Shown here piece after piece: positions 20,226 through 28,111 of a DNA stretch of 29,773 nucleotides (position 1 is its first letter; the number at the start of each line of letters is the position of its first letter). The position numbers and the translations under genes were made by a program. The notes beneath the pieces are model-generated. The model saw only the letters and a program-made list of their open reading frames with translations. It was not told where the DNA came from and searched no databases. The stretch comes from Paulinella micropora (Eukaryota; Cercozoa; Imbricatea; Euglyphida), in contig BJOX01000180.1 of the NCBI GenBank assembly GCA_009731375.1, forward strand, positions 394,635 through 424,407, in the 5' to 3' direction.

Positions 20226-21038
20226 TTATCTATGTTTCAAAAGATTGAAAAATGAATTAAATAAACTAAAATAATTAGTTTCACGATAAACCAATAAAGT
20301 CATAACGATACCCAAACCATTAAGATTGATTGCTTGGTCATTTTCGTCCGTTAAGTAAAATCTAAATACGTTGTTTGAATTAGTGGACAATGTTTTTCCG
20401 TATTCACTACCAGAGCCGTCGTAAATGACAGACCCAAAAGGAATTTCGTTGGCTGTATATATTTCTTGAAGCACATGATTATCACCTTCATTCACCAAAT
20501 CCGATTGAAGATACAGAGTTTTTTTACCAGTTAAAATAATTACATTTGGCGATTTAATAAAATCATTAGCAAAGAAATATGTTGAATTTCTATCAAAACC
20601 CATTACCTCGTGAATACGTGTATCAGCATCAAATATAAACCGCGGTTGAATACCTCCGTTATTTGAAACACTGAATGTTAATTTACCATCCTCCGCTTCT
20701 GTGTTTGTATTGTTGCTTGAGACTACATAAGTATAATCATTCGGACTTTCTGTCGTCAGTACCTCGGCCAGTTTATTTTTTAAGTTGTTCATTGTGTAGT
20801 TTCCCTCAGGTATTGTAATTAAAGCCTCATACCCGTCTTCGGATAATGTAAAAGTATTATATGGTGAAACCACAGAGTAATGCGATTTCGGCACATAGAT
20901 ATGAAGAATTTTACCATGTGTGGGATTGTCTAGCCCCTTCATATTGATTTCGTGTGTAAAGTCGCTGTCTGTACCCGTTATTCTATTTTTACTATTTATG
21001 TAGTATATACCGCTCGACCTGCCTCCTTTGTACTCCAT
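20226..21038 (-). CDS. Minor capsid protein / putative penton
   Basis: An intact 270-residue frame from ATG 21038 to TAA 20226-20228, one of the few undamaged genes in the block. Features that recur in PLV/virophage minor capsid proteins are the opening GIYYINSKNRITGTDSDFTH, a beta-rich YVPKSHYSVVSPYNTFTL segment, ITIPEGNYTMNNLKNKL, KLTFSV, TLYLQSDL and a final NLNGLGIVMTLLVY strand. Pentons occupy the capsid vertices. The assignment rests on this pattern and on the position next to the MCP gene, not on a structural comparison. A strong hairpin (21040-21067) lies between its ATG and the protease stop. Confidence 0.65.
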   Translation of the reverse strand: MEYKGGRSSGIYYINSKNRITGTDSDFTHEINMKGLDNPTHGKILHIYVPKSHYSVVSPYNTFTLSEDGYEALITIPEGNYTMNNLKNKLAEVLTTESPNDYTYVVSSNNTNTEAEDGKLTFSVSNNGGIQPRFIFDADTRIHEVMGFDRNSTYFFANDFIKSPNVIILTGKKTLYLQSDLVNEGDNHVLQEIYTANEIPFGSVIYDGSGSEYGKTLSTNSNNVFRFYLTDENDQAINLNGLGIVMTLLVYRETNYFSLFNSFFNLLKHR

Positions 21039-21039
21039 C

Positions 21040-21067
21040 GTAGGTGCTTTTTATAAAAACCACCTAC
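21040..21067 (-). terminator. Hairpin after protease gene
   Basis: GTAGGTG (21040-21046) pairs with CACCTAC (21061-21067). Inside it, after one C/C mismatch, TTTTT (21048-21052) pairs with AAAAA (21055-21059). It lies between the protease stop (21101) and the penton ATG (21038). Confidence 0.65.
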
Positions 21068-21100
21068 AACCTCAAAAATCTATATATTAGAAAATATCTT

Positions 21101-21862
21101 TTACAAAAAGGTGTCAAATCCATAACCATTCTGTGATTTTAACTTTTCTGCTTCGTCTTCTTTTAAATCTGTATAACCGCTGGCGAATTTAAACCTTACA
21201 CCTTTTGAACGAAGGAGAAGAAACCTCATACTATGCCACCCGCAGGTATCCGATGTGTCTGATTGTTGTTTTACTTGATTGACCTTCATTAATAAGTAAC
21301 TATCGGGGTGGCTTCGGTCAATTAGTCTTTTCATTTGTTGTTGAAAGTCTTCCGTCGGCTCGTAAAGTGCTAATAGGTCATACACTTCAACACTCCTGTC
21401 TTTATCTAGACTTAGCCATATAGCAATCCAATGAGACCCTGCTTGCTTGTGATTGTCCAAATTCATAATAAATCCGTATCGCTTTCTGCTTTCTGGCTTC
21501 AACTTGTAGATTTCATCGCTGGCTATTGCTCCGAGATACCATCCATATTTTTTCATTATGTTGTCTATTTCATTAGTCATTAGTCCCCGCCCCTCACCCT
21601 CTTGCTGTGGTTGCTCTTGCTGTTGCTCGTCTGTCTGTGGTTGCTCTGGTGTCTCCGCGACACTCGGGGGTATGGTTGTCTCCTCTGGTGGTGTTTGGTC
21701 TAGCTGTGGTTGCTGTGGCTCTGGTTGCTGTGAAGTGACGCTCGGGGGTAGCGGTTGGGGCATTCCCTCGTCAATATTCAAATCATTTGAAACTTGTTTA
21801 TCTACATTTGTGTCTATAGTCATTTTGTTCGTTAGAGTATTTACAAAATCATGTTTGTTCAT
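21101..21862 (-). CDS. Adenain-like (Ulp1-fold) maturation cysteine protease
   Basis: An intact 253-residue frame. The first 95 residues are a Pro/Gln/Glu-rich disordered tail. The C-terminal part has the catalytic set of adenovirus-type proteases: His144 in AGSHWIAIWL, Asp162 in VEVYDLL, Gln200 in VKQQSDT and Cys207 in SDTCGWHSMRFLL. Such enzymes cleave capsid and core precursors during virion maturation and are a core gene of Polintons, PLVs and virophages. It lies 23 bp downstream of the coiled-coil gene and upstream of the penton. The long Pro/Gln-rich extension is unusual for the family and may tether the enzyme or be removed by self-cleavage. Confidence 0.85.
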   Translation of the reverse strand: MNKHDFVNTLTNKMTIDTNVDKQVSNDLNIDEGMPQPLPPSVTSQQPEPQQPQLDQTPPEETTIPPSVAETPEQPQTDEQQQEQPQQEGEGRGLMTNEIDNIMKKYGWYLGAIASDEIYKLKPESRKRYGFIMNLDNHKQAGSHWIAIWLSLDKDRSVEVYDLLALYEPTEDFQQQMKRLIDRSHPDSYLLMKVNQVKQQSDTSDTCGWHSMRFLLLRSKGVRFKFASGYTDLKEDEAEKLKSQNGYGFDTFL

Positions 21863-21885
21863 TGTGTGTTTCCAATCTTTGCGGG

Positions 21886-23182
21886 CTAAGTATTTTTTAT
21901 TTTCGCTATTGAAAATACTTTATCAATTAATTCTTCTAATGTCTTCGCTCCACTACCTTTTTGCTCATTAATACCCATATACTCTTCATATCTAGCATAA
22001 TCCGCCACTTTTCTTTTTACGTTTTCCTTTTCATTTCCAACATCAATATTAAACCTTTTAATCATGTCAATAATCCACTTTGAAGTGTCTTTGTAATTTA
22101 ATTTTTTATGTCCATCACTATCTAGTCTCTTTTTTAAAGCCTGTGCTAACTCTTTTATAGTAATGTTTGGGTGATAAGTTTTTGAAAATGCAGAGATTAA
22201 AAATTGATTAATTTGTAAATTTTCAAAATGCTTACCCTTTTCTTCTGCTTTCTTTTCTTCCTTTTCAAGTTTTTCTTTATATTCTTCTGCTAACTTTTTC
22301 TGTTCCTCTAAAGATGTCGCTGTGGCTATAGCCGTCTGAATATCTTGACTGGCTTTTTGTAAGTCTTTACGACTCATCTTTTTTATGAACTTATCTGTAT
22401 ATCCTGCTAATTTCAGTGTTTCAATATCTTTCTGCTTTTGCTTTTTTTCTTCCTCATATTGCTCTTTCGTTTTCAATGGTGCTTCATCTCCTAAATTAGG
22501 TAATGGCGGTGCTTGTGGTGGTGCTCCTAATGGCGGTGCTTGTGGTGGTGCTCCTAATGGCGGTGCTTGTGGTTGTCCCTGCTGTGGTGGCATAATATAT
22601 TGATATTGTGGTGGCGGTGGTAATGCTTGTATCCTATTTTTTCTATCTTCTTCATATTTTACATCATCTATGAGTTTTTGCTCCCTTCTTAGTTCTCTGG
22701 CTTTTTGTTCTTGTCGTTCCTTTATATCGGATAGTTCATGCGGTGTATCCTTGCTAACTCATCCTGCCTTTCCTTAGCATCTGCTATGTCTTTTCTTTCT
22801 TGCCTCTTCTTTTCTTCTTCAGCATCAACTCGTGCTTTTTTCTCTTTTTGGTCTATCTCATCAATCTTTTCGTATTTCTCCTTTCTGAGTTTGTCTAAGT
22901 GGTCATTAATGGCGGTTCTGGTATTTTGTTCAATCTCCGACAAACTCTGGACTTTCGCAAGTCTTCCTTCTTTGTTTTTTTCTTTGCTTTTGGTCTGCTC
23001 AAGTATTTCATAAAAAGTTTAACGATTTGAAGTGTGCTCATATCATTTGTCTTTTTACCGAAATTAAGATAATATTTTTTACCCTTCTGGATAATATATG
23101 GTATCCCGCTCGTATTCCTATAAACCCGCGGTGGACGTACTTTTGCCCTTGATATTTTAGAATTGCGCTTCATGCTTCGCAT
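21886..23182 (-). pseudogene. Coiled-coil, Pro-rich repeat protein, two frameshifts
   Basis: About 430 codons in three consecutive frames, with changes near 22940-22960 and 22735-22745. The N-terminus is very basic and contains GIPYIIQKGKKYYLNFGKK. The centre is a long charged coiled coil (KEKKARVDAEEEKKRQER type). Three 27-bp tandem repeats at about 22495-22575 encode APPLGAPPQ units. A helical C-terminal domain follows (KTLEELIDKVFSIAKIKNT), ending at TAG 21886-21888. I do not recognise the family. Its place between the small basic virion protein and the protease suggests a structural or core role that could be a protease substrate; this is inference. Confidence 0.55.
22495..22578 (-). repeat. 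27-bp coding tandem repeats (Pro-Leu-Gly-Ala)
   Basis: The unit GGCGGTGCTTGTGGTGGTGC plus TCCTAAT on the plus strand is repeated about three times with almost no divergence. It encodes APPLGAPPQ units on the minus strand. The near-identity points to recent expansion. Confidence 0.8.
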
Positions 23183-23195
23183 TATCGCTTATTCT

Positions 23196-23243
23196 AAAAC
23201 ATCGATTTTTTATTAAGAAAAAAATAATGGTCGTCGATGTTTT
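23196..23243 (-). terminator. Hairpin after small basic protein gene
   Basis: AAAACATCGA (23196-23205) pairs perfectly over 10 bp with TCGATGTTTT (23234-23243), with a 28-nt AT-rich loop. The same stem sequence recurs at 23688-23722, after the ATPase gene. Confidence 0.6.
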
Positions 23244-23271
23244 GTGATGACGAAGTCAGAACAACATATCT

Positions 23272-23598
23272 TTAAAACTTGAGTGCTCCTCGCCCTCTCT
23301 GCTTACCATACCCCAGTCTTGATGCTACAGCACCAACACTACCAGCGTAAGGTACCCCGACGCTACTTAATGCTCCCGCAGTCCTAGAGATTAACTTATT
23401 ATTGCGAAGAAATTTATCAACTGCCATTGCGGTTTTCCTCACTTTTTGTCAGTTAATTTTACCGCCAGCCTGTCCCTTGCCTCCTTGCTTCTTCTTGCGA
23501 CCAGTTTTCTTTTTACCTCCAGCCATGTTGGTGCTTGAGTTAATAGTTCGTTTGCCGATTGTTGGAATGACTTCAGCACGAGTTGTTTTAACTACCAT
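23272..23598 (-). pseudogene. Small basic Gly-rich virion-type protein, in-frame TGA
   Basis: One frame from ATG 23596-23598 to TAA 23272-23274, with TGA at 23449-23451. The first part is Lys/Gly-rich (AGGKKKTGRKKKQGGKGQ), suggesting DNA binding like the core proteins of adenoviruses. The second part has LRNNKLISRTAGALSSVG, then PYAGSVGAVASRLGYGKQRG, a motif family found in short proteins of many large DNA viruses and PLVs. The in-frame TGA may be a lesion. Alternatively these are two genes, the second starting at an ATG eight codons further on. The gene lies between the ATPase and the coiled-coil protein. Confidence 0.5.
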
Positions 23599-23687
23599 AA
23601 AAGATAGTGAAATATATAATACAGAAAAAAATAATTAATTTTAAATTTTTTATTTTGATATTTTATTCACCCGCTACGCGGTTTCAT

Positions 23688-23722
23688 AAAACATCGTTTT
23701 TGCTTTAATGGTTTCGATGTTT
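23688..23722 (-). terminator. Hairpin downstream of ATPase gene
   Basis: AAACATCG (23689-23696) pairs with CGATGTTT (23715-23722) around an 18-nt loop, echoing the hairpin at 23196-23243. A smaller CCGC/GCGG hairpin lies just beyond it at about 23671-23681. Confidence 0.55.
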
Positions 23723-23763
23723 GACAATAAACGAGAGTGCGAATAGCACGAAGTGAAATTGTC
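23723..23763 (-). terminator. Nested inverted repeat at ATPase 3' end
   Basis: GACAAT (23723-23728) pairs with ATTGTC (23758-23763), and GTGC (23737-23740) pairs with GCAC (23746-23749) inside it. It begins 6 bases beyond the ATPase stop and abuts the next hairpin. Confidence 0.5.
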
Positions 23764-23768
23764 AAATA

Positions 23769-24584
23769 TCATTTTAATCTGAAATTGAAGTTTTTTCTTA
23801 ACTCATCATCAACACTTGAGACATAAAGAAAATTAAATCTCTCCTTTGTTACTTCGTGATACTTTTGAAGAAAATAATCAAAGTCAAAAGATAAGTCTAA
23901 GTGTTTATACACGAGTTCCATTTTGTCCTGAGACTGACCCGGAAAGATTAATAAATAATCTAACTGCTTAATGGCTTCTGGCCGTAGGTCGTTTAAATAC
24001 TGGCTTGACATAATCACCTTACTTTTATAGTGTCTGTTCTTTTTTAACAAATCACTTACGGACTTGTCTCTTAATCCGCTCCCTAAATCGTCCAAAACAA
24101 AAACAACCTCTGGCGAAATATACTTACTTGGTCTCGCCTCCGCGGCGCTCTGTTTCTTTTTTTCTTCTTTTCCAAAGTATAAAAATTGTGGCTTCTCTAT
24201 TTCTTCTTTGTCCTGTTTTACTTCTCCTTCGTGTTGCTCGTCCTGTCTGTTCAGTTTGTCAAGTTCATAGTCTATCACATTTACACCATCTGATTTAAGA
24301 AAGGTATATATTGCCATCGGGTTGCCTCTGTTCTTAAAGTGCTTAACCATTGCCTTATAAATGTAGTCCTTGTGTATCGTTGAAGCAATAATGACAATAC
24401 GGGTTTTTCTGTCTGTAGTCCGTTTCAGTATTTCAAAGAGTGCCGTTGTTTTCCCGCTCTTCTTACGGGCGAGTAGAAATATATTGGCATACGGCTCGTT
24501 GAATAATTTATAACCTTTTGCTTTTTTATTTCCATCACCCTCTTGTTTTACAGGCTTCACCTTGACATTATTGATTTTTTGCAT
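23769..24584 (-). CDS. Genome-packaging ATPase (FtsK/HerA, A32-like)
   Basis: An intact frame of about 271 residues from ATG 24582-24584 (MQKINNVKVK) to TGA 23769-23771. It has a Walker A variant LLARKKSGKTTAL, a Walker B VVFVLDDLG and a downstream SSQYLNDL polar motif, the order found in A32/FtsK-HerA packaging ATPases. An acidic and Lys-rich insert (HEGEVKQDKEEIEK) separates Walker A from Walker B. The enzyme pumps viral DNA into the capsid. The frame stays open upstream through the end of the preceding gene, but the ATG at 24584 lies 8 bp after that gene's stop and is the better start. The tight spacing suggests co-transcription with 24593-24958. Confidence 0.85.
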   Translation of the reverse strand: MQKINNVKVKPVKQEGDGNKKAKGYKLFNEPYANIFLLARKKSGKTTALFEILKRTTDRKTRIVIIASTIHKDYIYKAMVKHFKNRGNPMAIYTFLKSDGVNVIDYELDKLNRQDEQHEGEVKQDKEEIEKPQFLYFGKEEKKKQSAAEARPSKYISPEVVFVLDDLGSGLRDKSVSDLLKKNRHYKSKVIMSSQYLNDLRPEAIKQLDYLLIFPGQSQDKMELVYKHLDLSFDFDYFLQKYHEVTKERFNFLYVSSVDDELRKNFNFRLK

Positions 24585-24592
24585 CCTATATT

Positions 24593-24958
24593 CTAAGCGA
24601 GGAATTCCAAACACACAACAATTCTTCCCGCTAAATTTCCTGTAACAATATTTCCGCTGTCAGCTTCAAGGACTTTAAATGTATATTGTCCGTCAGTCCA
24701 TCCGACAACACCCAAATTATAACCGAGATTTGAAATGTTTGCTATATTACTATCTGCAAATGTTCCAATAATTTCAATTCTATCCATGTAAAGAATTCTG
24801 GTTTTTGTCTCTGTCTGGTCGTTATAGTAGTGAATAAACTTAACATTCATTTTGGTGGGTGTGAATGACATTTGAATATTTTTATTAAATGTTTTGCTTC
24901 CTCCAGCAAAGTCATTGCTCAGAAAATTAATCTTTTGGTATTTGAACTCACTCATCAT
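24593..24958 (-). CDS. Small beta-rich protein of unknown function
   Basis: An intact 121-residue frame with two adjacent Met codons at its start, ending at TAG 24593-24595. It has alternating hydrophobic and polar residues typical of beta sheet (MNVKFIHYYNDQ, RILYMDRIEIIGTF, GRIVVCLEFLA) and no Cys/His cluster, signal or membrane segment. Its place directly upstream of the packaging ATPase and the beta-rich look suggest a minor virion protein. I do not recognise the family. Confidence 0.6.
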   Translation of the reverse strand: MMSEFKYQKINFLSNDFAGGSKTFNKNIQMSFTPTKMNVKFIHYYNDQTETKTRILYMDRIEIIGTFADSNIANISNLGYNLGVVGWTDGQYTFKVLEADSGNIVTGNLAGRIVVCLEFLA

Positions 24959-24980
24959 ATATTTTGTATAATATAAAAAA
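24959..24980. promoter_or_regulatory. 22-bp divergent promoter region
   Basis: Only 22 bases of pure A/T plus one G separate two divergent ATG codons (24958 minus, 24981 plus). They contain TATATTTTGTATAATATA-like symmetric TATA boxes readable on both strands. Confidence 0.45.
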
Positions 24981-25232
24981 ATGATTTTAATATTCTTGGT
25001 TATGTGGTCTGTGTTAGGTCGGACGGCCTGCGACTTTTACTCACGGGTAAGCGAAAAAAAGAATGAGAGTTGTGCTTATTGTATAAAGCAAGGAATAGAA
25101 ACTAAATTTAAATATGTGCATAAGCCTATGAGTGATTGGTGTGTTAGTTTTGATGAAGCAATTCCTTTAATCTGTGCCAGCGATAGTTCTTGGTATAAAA
25201 TACATTTATATGAGTGTTCATTTCTTACTTGA
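24981..25232 (+). CDS. Small secreted Cys-rich protein, unknown
   Basis: An intact 83-residue frame, the only plus-strand gene inside the minus-strand block. It starts with a hydrophobic stretch (ILIFLVMWSVLG) like a signal peptide or anchor. Six Cys follow (positions 17, 31, 34, 54, 65, 79), including CAYC and DWC, a spacing that recalls PSI-type disulphide modules, though too weakly to name one. No homologue is recognised. It could act at the host surface or in the secretory path. Its 3' end overlaps the end of the convergent membrane-protein gene by 15 bases. Because it is short, it could be a chance frame, but it is undamaged while most neighbours are broken. Confidence 0.45.
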   Translation: MILIFLVMWSVLGRTACDFYSRVSEKKNESCAYCIKQGIETKFKYVHKPMSDWCVSFDEAIPLICASDSSWYKIHLYECSFLT

Positions 25233-25573
25233 AGAAGGTGATGGAAGGCAAATGCCGATAAGCAATGTTAAAATACCGACATAAGTATTAGCAACCTCGC
25301 ACGGCAAGTTCTTTTCAGATAGCCTTACGATACAAAGGGTTATAATGGCAATAATGATACCCATTTGAAATAAGTATTTAATAAGTCGGCTGTCAGTTGG
25401 TCTGTTTTTTATACAACAACAATTCCAGTTATCTTCTAATTCGTGCTCTATTTTTTTTTCTCAGTCTTTAGTTCTACTTCAAGAACACGAGACTTTAATT
25501 CTGGAGTTAGTTCGCCATCCATATCCATAATAGGTGGTGGTCTGTGAAGTCTGGTTGTATTATTGTTTGACAT
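25218..25573 (-). pseudogene. Small two-helix membrane protein, frameshift in A-run
   Basis: From ATG 25571-25573 the frame runs through a charged helical N-terminus (ELTPELKSRVLEVELKTE) to a run of nine A/T at 25451-25459, where it stops. The next frame carries CCCIKNRPTDSRLIKYLF and two hydrophobic segments (MGIIIAIITLCIV and YVGILTLLIGICL), ending PSPSSSKK and TGA. Short proteins of this shape, with R-L-I-K-Y before the first helix and P-S-P after the second, occur beside fibre genes in viral genomes; I take it as a virion or host-membrane protein by analogy. The start codon overlaps the end of the fibre gene. Confidence 0.6.
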
Positions 25574-28111
25574 TATCAAGAACGGCCACTCTGATTTCTG
25601 CTAATTGGTTTGCTTGGTCTTGTAGTATATTCATAAGATTTTCATTTTCTTTTTTCTAAATTAACTACCTTTTCCGCCATATGTTGAAAAGCACTGACTA
25701 ATATTGGTATAAATTCTATATATGATACTCCTTCAAGGAGGCTTTTTCCGTCGTCTGCATTCATTCCACTTTCAGATACAAATTCTGGAAATATTTTTTA
25801 ACCTCGTCGGCGATAAGTCCGTGGCTCTTTTTTTCTTTTTTCTCGTCTGATTTCCAATAATATGAGCAACAATTAATTTTCATTAATTTCTCACAACATC
25901 CCTCACAGTCTAGTGTTTTAATATCTGATTTTAATCTCCTGTCTGAACCAGACGATCATGTATTTGCTCCCGGATTCAAATAAACATAACCCGTATTGTT
26001 TTCACCATTTGATAATGAAGTCGACCAAGCATGTAATAATCCACCTGTATTCATTACCACCGCATAACCTGACGAATCTCCTGCTTTCATAAATATTTGG
26101 GGGTTGGTCGTATTTGATGGTCTTTTTCTTAATGTTAAAAATCCGCTGGATGCTGTCGTCATGCTTGTATCACTCTGAGCATAGATTACTCCAGTCCCCC
26201 TCGCATAAAAATTTAAATCTTGATTGGTATTGCTTCCCGTAGCATATATTGAATTATAACCAAAACCAACTCCCTGTGTCCCGTTGCTGTGTCTGAATTC
26301 AACACCAGCAGAAGATGCTCCAAGATTGGCTGTGACATATAACCCGACTGGTGTAGCATGAGACCCACTTCTTGCTTCTTCTCTTATATCTGCCGTGCTA
26401 TTAACAACAGATATCCCAGCATTTGCCGTTATTAATCCACTTGCGGTTGCCGTTGTTGTTGATATCCCCGCACTAGCAGTTATTAATCCTTTCGTCCATA
26501 AAGTCCCGTTTGCCCCATTTAATGACATTAACAATTGCTCATTAGAATTTTCCCACACAAAACCATCAGACGAAGCAAAACCAGACCTAAATCTTACAGC
26601 AACGCCTGAAATATCGTTGCCTGCAACCGCAGACCCTCCAGATAGACTTTTACCTGCCCCTGATTGAGCCATATAAATCCCACATCCTGAGTTGTCTGTA
26701 TCCCACAGAAATATACCCTGTCCATTTCCTCCATCTACTTTATTTTGAATAGATAACTTGCAACCGCCATCTGCTGTTAATAATCCGCTCGCCGTTAATG
26801 TGGTTGTAGTCATGCCAGCAGTTGCAGTTAATGTAGTTCCCGTTATTGTTCCGCCATTTGTTATGTTGTTTGAGTTCATATCTAAGGCTCCATAAAATCG
26901 CATACCGCCAGCATTGTTAAAACGGACGATGTCAGATGAAGCACTTTTATTATCCAAAAGTTTTGAAATATAAAGACCTGCTCCTTTTGCATCAAATGCT
27001 ACATTCGTAAATACATAACCTCGTTGGTTCGCGGTTCCGCTTGTAGCAGTATTTAGAGTAAATAAGAAATATTGGTAATCTCCTGATGTCTGTGAAAAGA
27101 ATATATCACCTCCATTTTGGTTTAATATCCTCGCCCCATTATATGTAATATTTCCACCATTAGTGATAGTTTGATTATTAAAATCTGCATTGTTAGTTAA
27201 AGTTAGATATTTTATCGTAGTGCTCGCACCATTAAATGTTTTACTTCCTGTTATGGTTTGGTCTGTTGTTAGTTTCACACAATTGTCATCCAGATATTGC
27301 CTATTTACCGCTTCATTCGCATTTTGTGGTGCTCCTAGATTAACAATACGACTGCTATTACAATCTAAGCCCGTAGAATTAATCCACGAGACGATTGCCC
27401 CGTCTATAATAAAACTTATTTTTTTGGCATTTATTTCAAAGTTATAATTTACGCCCGTGCCCATTTCAAGGCATCCGATAGTTCCTATATTGGCTGTGGA
27501 GTTAAAAACCACGAATACCCCCTTGTTGTTGCATTAGTTGAATTTCCAGTTATTTCAAGGGCACTGCTAAATGTCTTGATTCCTGCTATTGTTTGGTTTC
27601 CTGAAGTTTTAACATAAACATCCACACCATCAACGAGATTTACATTTGTTATGCTTTGATTTCCCATATTTAGTCCTCCCGTCATACTAGCAGTGCCGTC
27701 TAATCTAAGAAACGGTGATGCCACATTTCTCCATTGTCCTGTGCTATAAATGAGTAGTTGATTGTCTGATGCTGTTGTTATAATCACATCGCTATGTGTA
27801 TCAATACTTCCACTTGCTGACACTTTCGCAGTGTTTGTATCGTGCTCTGATAGCCAAGTTGTGATAGACCTACCATTTAGTTGATTTACATTTGTTATGT
27901 TTTAACTTTTCATATCAAGACCCGCACTCGCATTTATTATACTGCTAAATGTTTTAATATCTGCTATGGTTTGGTCTCCTGTTCGTTTGACCACCGAACC
28001 ATCAACTGCGAGATTAGTGAGATTAATTCCATTATAAGTAGAAGCCACTGAAATAGCAAAACCTCCCATATTTAGTCTTCCCGTCATACTGGCTGTGCCG
28101 TCTAATCTAAC
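25560..28111 (-). pseudogene. Phage-like tail fibre with S74 intramolecular chaperone, truncated and broken
   Basis: A frame series of about 850 codons. The 5' part has repeated fibre modules (RLDGTASMTG...NMG...ITNV...TIAGIKTFSS) at about 28108 and again at about 27708, and a related TITGSKTFNGAS near 27240. A long Gly/Ser/Thr/Asn-rich shaft follows. The end (25958-25560) is the endosialidase-type chaperone (Peptidase S74): GSDRRLKSDIKTL, HGLIADEV, then in a further frame SYIEFIPILVSAFQHM and a coiled-coil tail. In phages this domain trimerises the fibre and cuts itself off. Lesions: in-frame TAA near 27902-27904, frame change at a G-run near 27510-27516, in-frame TGA 25956-25958, frame changes near 25795 and 25650. 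The 5' end is cut by (ACAT)n at 28112. Confidence 0.8.

Larger units (their letters stand above)
12195..28111. mobile_element. Integrated polinton-like virus (PLV), both ends truncated
   Basis: About 16 kb of compact, AT-rich, intronless genes in two blocks: three plus-strand genes (12195-17058) and then mainly minus-strand genes (17146-28111). The set of protein-primed PolB, adenain-like protease, double-jelly-roll MCP, penton-like protein and packaging ATPase is diagnostic of polinton-like viruses, adintoviruses and Polintons. The lack of a retroviral-type integrase and the phage-like fibre fit a PLV better than a Maverick/Polinton. No terminal inverted repeat or target duplication is visible. 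The left end runs into a retroelement gag fragment near 12195-12215, and the right end breaks inside the fibre gene at an (ACAT)n microsatellite. Confidence 0.85.

Noticed and set aside
22495-22578. CRISPR-like or regulatory direct repeats
   Set aside because: The units are tandem, in frame and encode Pro-rich repeats of one protein; there are no spacers.
12195-28111. Stop-codon reassignment in the viral block, since several genes have lone in-frame TAA or TGA
   Set aside because: TAA, TAG and TGA are each used as natural ends of other genes here (penton and protease TAA, MCP and the 121-residue protein TAG, ATPase TGA). Frameshifts also occur, so decay or sequence error explains the stops better.
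12195-28111. Terminal inverted repeats or a target-site duplication of the virus
   Set aside because: I compared the sequence around 12190-12300 and 28000-28130 by eye and found no inverted match; both edges cut genes.
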